The position numbers and the translations under genes were made by a program. Positions 5,861 through 7,120 of a DNA stretch of 7,120 nt are shown one piece after another; position 1 is the first letter of the stretch; every line of letters starts with the position of its first letter. The DNA comes from DASXPG01 sp044449445. Lineage in GTDB: Bacteria > Gemmatimonadota > Gemmatimonadetes > Gemmatimonadales > JACORV01. Where the stretch lies: NCBI GenBank assembly GCA_044449445.1, contig JBIOIA010000124.1, positions 1 through 7,120 on the forward strand, given 5' to 3'. The notes under the pieces are model-generated. The model ran no database searches and was not told where the DNA came from. It saw only the letters and a program-made list of their open reading frames with translations.

Positions 5861-7120
5861 GTGCGCCCGCTCCGGCTGCGCGCGCGCTGGCTCATTCCGA
5901 TCAGCTCGGCGCCGATCGCGAACGGCGCGGTGCTCGTGGGCGAAGATGGGAGGATCGCCGCATTCGGGCCGGACGCCGCGGTTCCCTCGGGCGGCGATGC
6001 GGCAGCACGCGACCTCGGCGACGTCGCGCTCATGCCGGGGCTCGTCAACACGCATACGCACCTCGAGCTGATGGCCCTGCGCGGCCTGGTGCAGGACCGC
6101 CCCTTCACGCGCTGGATCACCCAGATCAGGCGGCTCAAGGACCGGCTGGCGGCCGACGTCTATCGTGCCGCCTCGCGATGGGGCGTGCTCGAGAGCTTCG
6201 CGGCCGGGATCACGACGATCGGCGACACGGGCTCGAGCGGCGAGCCGGCGCGCGCGATGGCGGACCTCGGCGCGCGCGGTGTCGCCTTCCACGAGGTCTT
6301 TGGTCCCGATCCCGCGCAGGCGGACGGCGCGATGGGGGAGTTGCGCCGCACGCTCAAGGACCTCGACCGCCTGGCGTCGGATCGGCTGTCGATCGGCGTC
6401 TCGCCGCACGCGCCGTACACCGTGTCCGAGCCGCTGCTGCACGCGGTCGGCGCGCTCGCGCGGGAGGACGTGCGCAAGGTCGCGATCCACGTGGCCGAAT
6501 CGCGCGAGGAACGCGACTTCGTCGTGGAGGGACGCGGCCGCTTCGCCGAGCACCTGCGCGGACGCGGCATCCACGTGCCCATCCACGGCGTCTCGCCCGT
6601 CACGTGGGCGATGCGCGCGCTGGGCGGCGCCCAGCCGCTGCTGATTCACTGCGTACACGCGGACGTCGAGGATTTTCGAGCGATCGCCCGCGCACTCGCG
6701 GCCGTTGCCCACTGCCCGGGCTCCAATGCCGCGCTCGACAACGGCCACGCCAACCTCGTCCTCATGCACGAGTGCGGCGTGAAGGTCGGTCTCGGGACCG
6801 ATTCGGTCGCGGCCGGCAACGCGCTCGACCTGTTCGCCGAAGCACGCCTCGCGGGGATGGCATCCCAGATGGATCCGCGCCGGCAGCTCCGGCTCATCAC
6901 CGCCGACTCCGCGGACGCCCTCGGCGTCGTCGGCGCAGGGCGCATCGAGGTGGGTGCCTGGGGTGACCTCATCGCGGTCGTTCCCAAGGGCCGCGGCTTC
7001 GCTGCCTTCTCCGACCCGGAAGGGGCCGTCGCGGGGGGCGCCGACGCCGCCTCCGTCCGCGCGACCTGGATCGCCGGGCGCGCCGTCTACGAAGGGCGCG
7101 AATGGCCTGGAGTGGACTGG
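5861..7120 (+). CDS. Amidohydrolase of the cytosine deaminase/SAH deaminase type (COG0402), 3' end cut by window
   Basis: A metal-dependent TIM-barrel hydrolase that likely deaminates or hydrolyses a ring compound. 420 residues are visible with no stop; the last ones (ATWIAGRAVYEG...) are the usual closing strand of the family, so little is missing. Metal and catalytic positions: His65 and His67 in NTHTHLEL, His210 with Glu213 in IHVAES, His263 in LIHCVHAD, and Asp314 in GLGTDSVAAGN. HCPGSNAALDNG (284-295) and SPHAPYT (His183) are also typical. Start choice: GTG 5861, two bases after the PBP stop, or TTG 5855, which overlaps that stop as TTGA. Both suggest translational coupling, and neither has a ribosome binding site. 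Within COG0402, candidates are SAH/methylthioadenosine deaminase, guanine-type deaminases, or 6-aminodeoxyfutalosine deaminase of menaquinone synthesis. The HLEL...PFTRWI stretch hints at the last, weakly. Substrate unassigned. Confidence 0.88.
   Translation, partial: MRPLRLRARWLIPISSAPIANGAVLVGEDGRIAAFGPDAAVPSGGDAAARDLGDVALMPGLVNTHTHLELMALRGLVQDRPFTRWITQIRRLKDRLAADVYRAASRWGVLESFAAGITTIGDTGSSGEPARAMADLGARGVAFHEVFGPDPAQADGAMGELRRTLKDLDRLASDRLSIGVSPHAPYTVSEPLLHAVGALAREDVRKVAIHVAESREERDFVVEGRGRFAEHLRGRGIHVPIHGVSPVTWAMRALGGAQPLLIHCVHADVEDFRAIARALAAVAHCPGSNAALDNGHANLVLMHECGVKVGLGTDSVAAGNALDLFAEARLAGMASQMDPRRQLRLITADSADALGVVGAGRIEVGAWGDLIAVVPKGRGFAAFSDPEGAVAGGADAASVRATWIAGRAVYEGREWPGVDW

Noticed and set aside
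5782..6966. 394-codon plus-strand frame in another phase, and a 362-codon minus-strand frame over the amidohydrolase
   Set aside because: Both are Arg-rich shadow frames. The phase starting at 5861 carries all the amidohydrolase metal-binding motifs and has no stop to the window end.

Overview
The window is about 7.1 kb of very GC-rich bacterial chromosome carrying six closely packed protein-coding genes: four complete and one cut off at each edge. It looks like ordinary core genome: no RNA gene, insertion sequence, CRISPR array, phage or plasmid marker was seen. A lipid A-type (LpxL/HtrB family) acyltransferase points to a Gram-negative, LPS-bearing organism. High GC, a TyrRS of the KMSKS type, and the absence of Shine-Dalgarno sequences in front of most starts fit a deep-branching group such as Gemmatimonadota or a relative. 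This placement is inference only; no rRNA or other marker is present.

Layout. Left block, plus strand: the C-terminal end of a GT4 glycosyltransferase (1-371), overlapping by 4 bases (GTGA) an LpxL/HtrB-like acyltransferase (368-1279). After a 34-base gap comes a class V PLP-dependent aminotransferase-fold enzyme (1314-2507). The first two are probably co-transcribed and act on envelope glycolipid. The third may also have its own promoter inside the end of the acyltransferase gene. Middle: tyrS on the minus strand (2531-3730), convergent with the aminotransferase across 23 bp. Right block, plus strand: a class A penicillin-binding protein (3798-5858), followed 2 bases later by an amidohydrolase of the cytosine deaminase/SAH deaminase superfamily (5861 to the window end, probably only slightly truncated).

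The most interesting stretch is the 67-bp divergent intergenic region between tyrS and the PBP gene (3731-3797). It is a nested dyad. An inner palindrome, CGCGCT-GGCA-AGCGCG, and an outer 7-bp inverted repeat, AACGTAG...CTACGTT, share exactly the same axis (3763/3764). The outer arms place a TACGTT -10-like hexamer 7 or 8 bases before each ATG, each 17 bases from the same central hexamer, which reads TTGCCA toward tyrS. The arrangement looks like a back-to-back promoter with a shared -35 region, giving leaderless or near-leaderless mRNAs for both genes. I see no sign of a wholly new multi-gene system here; the regulatory architecture is the main novelty.
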